From the NCBI GenBank assembly GCA_013298265.1, contig JAAFHE010000147.1, positions 1 through 7,935 of the forward strand: a stretch of 7,935 nt of DNA, in the 5' to 3' direction. The DNA is from Lysobacterales bacterium. GTDB taxonomy: Bacteria; Pseudomonadota; Gammaproteobacteria; Xanthomonadales; Rhodanobacteraceae. The position numbers and the translations under genes are program-made. This document shows positions 7,713 through 7,935 of this stretch, in pieces. Below the pieces are notes generated by a model. The model saw nothing but the letters and a program-made list of their open reading frames with translations. It searched no databases and was not told the origin of the DNA. Within the stretch, counting starts at the first letter, position 1; each line of letters begins with the position of its first letter.

Positions 7713-7806
7713 AATCAGTGCCGATGCATTGAAGCCGCCGATTTCTGGTCACTGTCGAATCCGGCGAGCCATCAGCCGGCTTGCGGGCGAACCGCATGAG
7801 TCCCGG
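7713..7806. other. Short spacer between kinase stop and tandem repeat
   Basis: I see no gene here. A short inverted repeat, CCGGC (7761-7765) and GCCGG (7775-7779) with a 9-base loop, has no T run after it and is too weak to call a terminator. A few bases (GGTCACTGTCG, 7747-7757) loosely resemble the end of the 60-bp unit (GATCACTCTTCG), which could be a decayed repeat edge or chance. Confidence 0.4.
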
Positions 7807-7935
7807 TTCGTCCCGGCCCGTTGGGCGTTCAGAGTGATCAGAACCTGCGGTTCTGAGCGATCACTCTTCGTCCCGGCCCGTTGGGCGTTCAGAGTGATCA
7901 GAACCTGCGGTTCTGAGCGATCACTCTTCGTCCCG
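7807..7935. repeat. Perfect 60-bp tandem repeat with internal hairpins, running off the right edge
   Basis: Two complete identical 60-bp units (7807-7866 and 7867-7926) and the first 9 bases of a third are present, so the array continues beyond the window. Each unit holds a long inverted repeat: AGAGTGATC-AGAACC, loop TGC, GGTTCT, a 4-base bulge GAGC, then GATCACTCT (7831-7867 and 7891-7927). A smaller GCCC-GTT-GGGC hairpin precedes it (7817-7827 in unit 1). The array lies 94 bases after the kinase stop. It could act as a transcript end, a REP/BIME-like element or a protein-binding array. I do not recognise the family. Confidence 0.95.

Noticed and set aside
7761..7779. Intrinsic terminator after the kinase gene
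   Set aside because: The stem is only 5 base pairs with a 9-base loop and no T run follows.
7807..7935. CRISPR array
   Set aside because: The units are directly adjacent and identical over the full 60 bases, with no variable spacers.
7807..7935. Integron attC sites
   Set aside because: GTTGGGC fits the attC R' box (GTTRRRY), the size of about 60 bp fits and each unit is palindromic, but a matching R'' box (RYYYAAC) is not at the other end of the palindrome, no cassettes separate the units and no integrase is seen.

Overview
This window looks like chromosomal DNA of a GC-rich proteobacterium. The strongest hints point to the Xanthomonadales/Lysobacterales (Lysobacter, Rhodanobacter or Dokdonella-like), because paired PF07638-type ECF sigma factors and membrane Ser/Thr kinases with TPR tails are common there, as are large RHS/YD-repeat proteins. 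This placement is an inference from gene types and codon use, not from a marker gene. All three genes lie on the + strand.

Layout: (1) Positions 1-3975 hold the 3' part of a very large RHS/YD-repeat gene. The frame is open to the left edge, so the true start lies outside the window. The protein has about a dozen visible YD repeats, a canonical RHS-associated core with the autoproteolysis residues, a glycine linker, a hydrophobic pretoxin-like segment and a variable C-terminal domain. That last domain carries a Cys-His-Asp set resembling a papain-like (Tox-PL type) toxin. No immunity gene can be seen after it. (2) Positions 3976-4274 are a non-coding spacer with a strong GC hairpin just after the RHS stop and a short AT-rich promoter-like stretch. 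(3) Positions 4275-4838 encode an ECF sigma factor in which the usual acidic DAED motif of region 2 is replaced by N-T-T-E. (4) Positions 4893-7712 encode a transmembrane Ser/Thr protein kinase with all catalytic residues, one membrane helix and a long TPR-like C-terminal half. (5) Positions 7713-7935 are non-coding sequence ending in a perfect 60-bp tandem repeat that runs off the right edge. Each repeat unit contains a long hairpin.

How the genes may work together: the sigma factor and kinase look like a two-gene signalling unit. The outward-facing TPR domain would sense a signal, the kinase would phosphorylate a Thr in the sigma factor, and the negative charge would replace the missing acidic residues and allow RNA polymerase binding. 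This is the mechanism described for EcfP/PknT in Vibrio parahaemolyticus, and a related EcfK/PknS pair controls the type VI secretion system of Xanthomonas citri. Placing such a pair right after an RHS toxin suggests, but does not prove, that the toxin or its secretion machinery belongs to the regulon.
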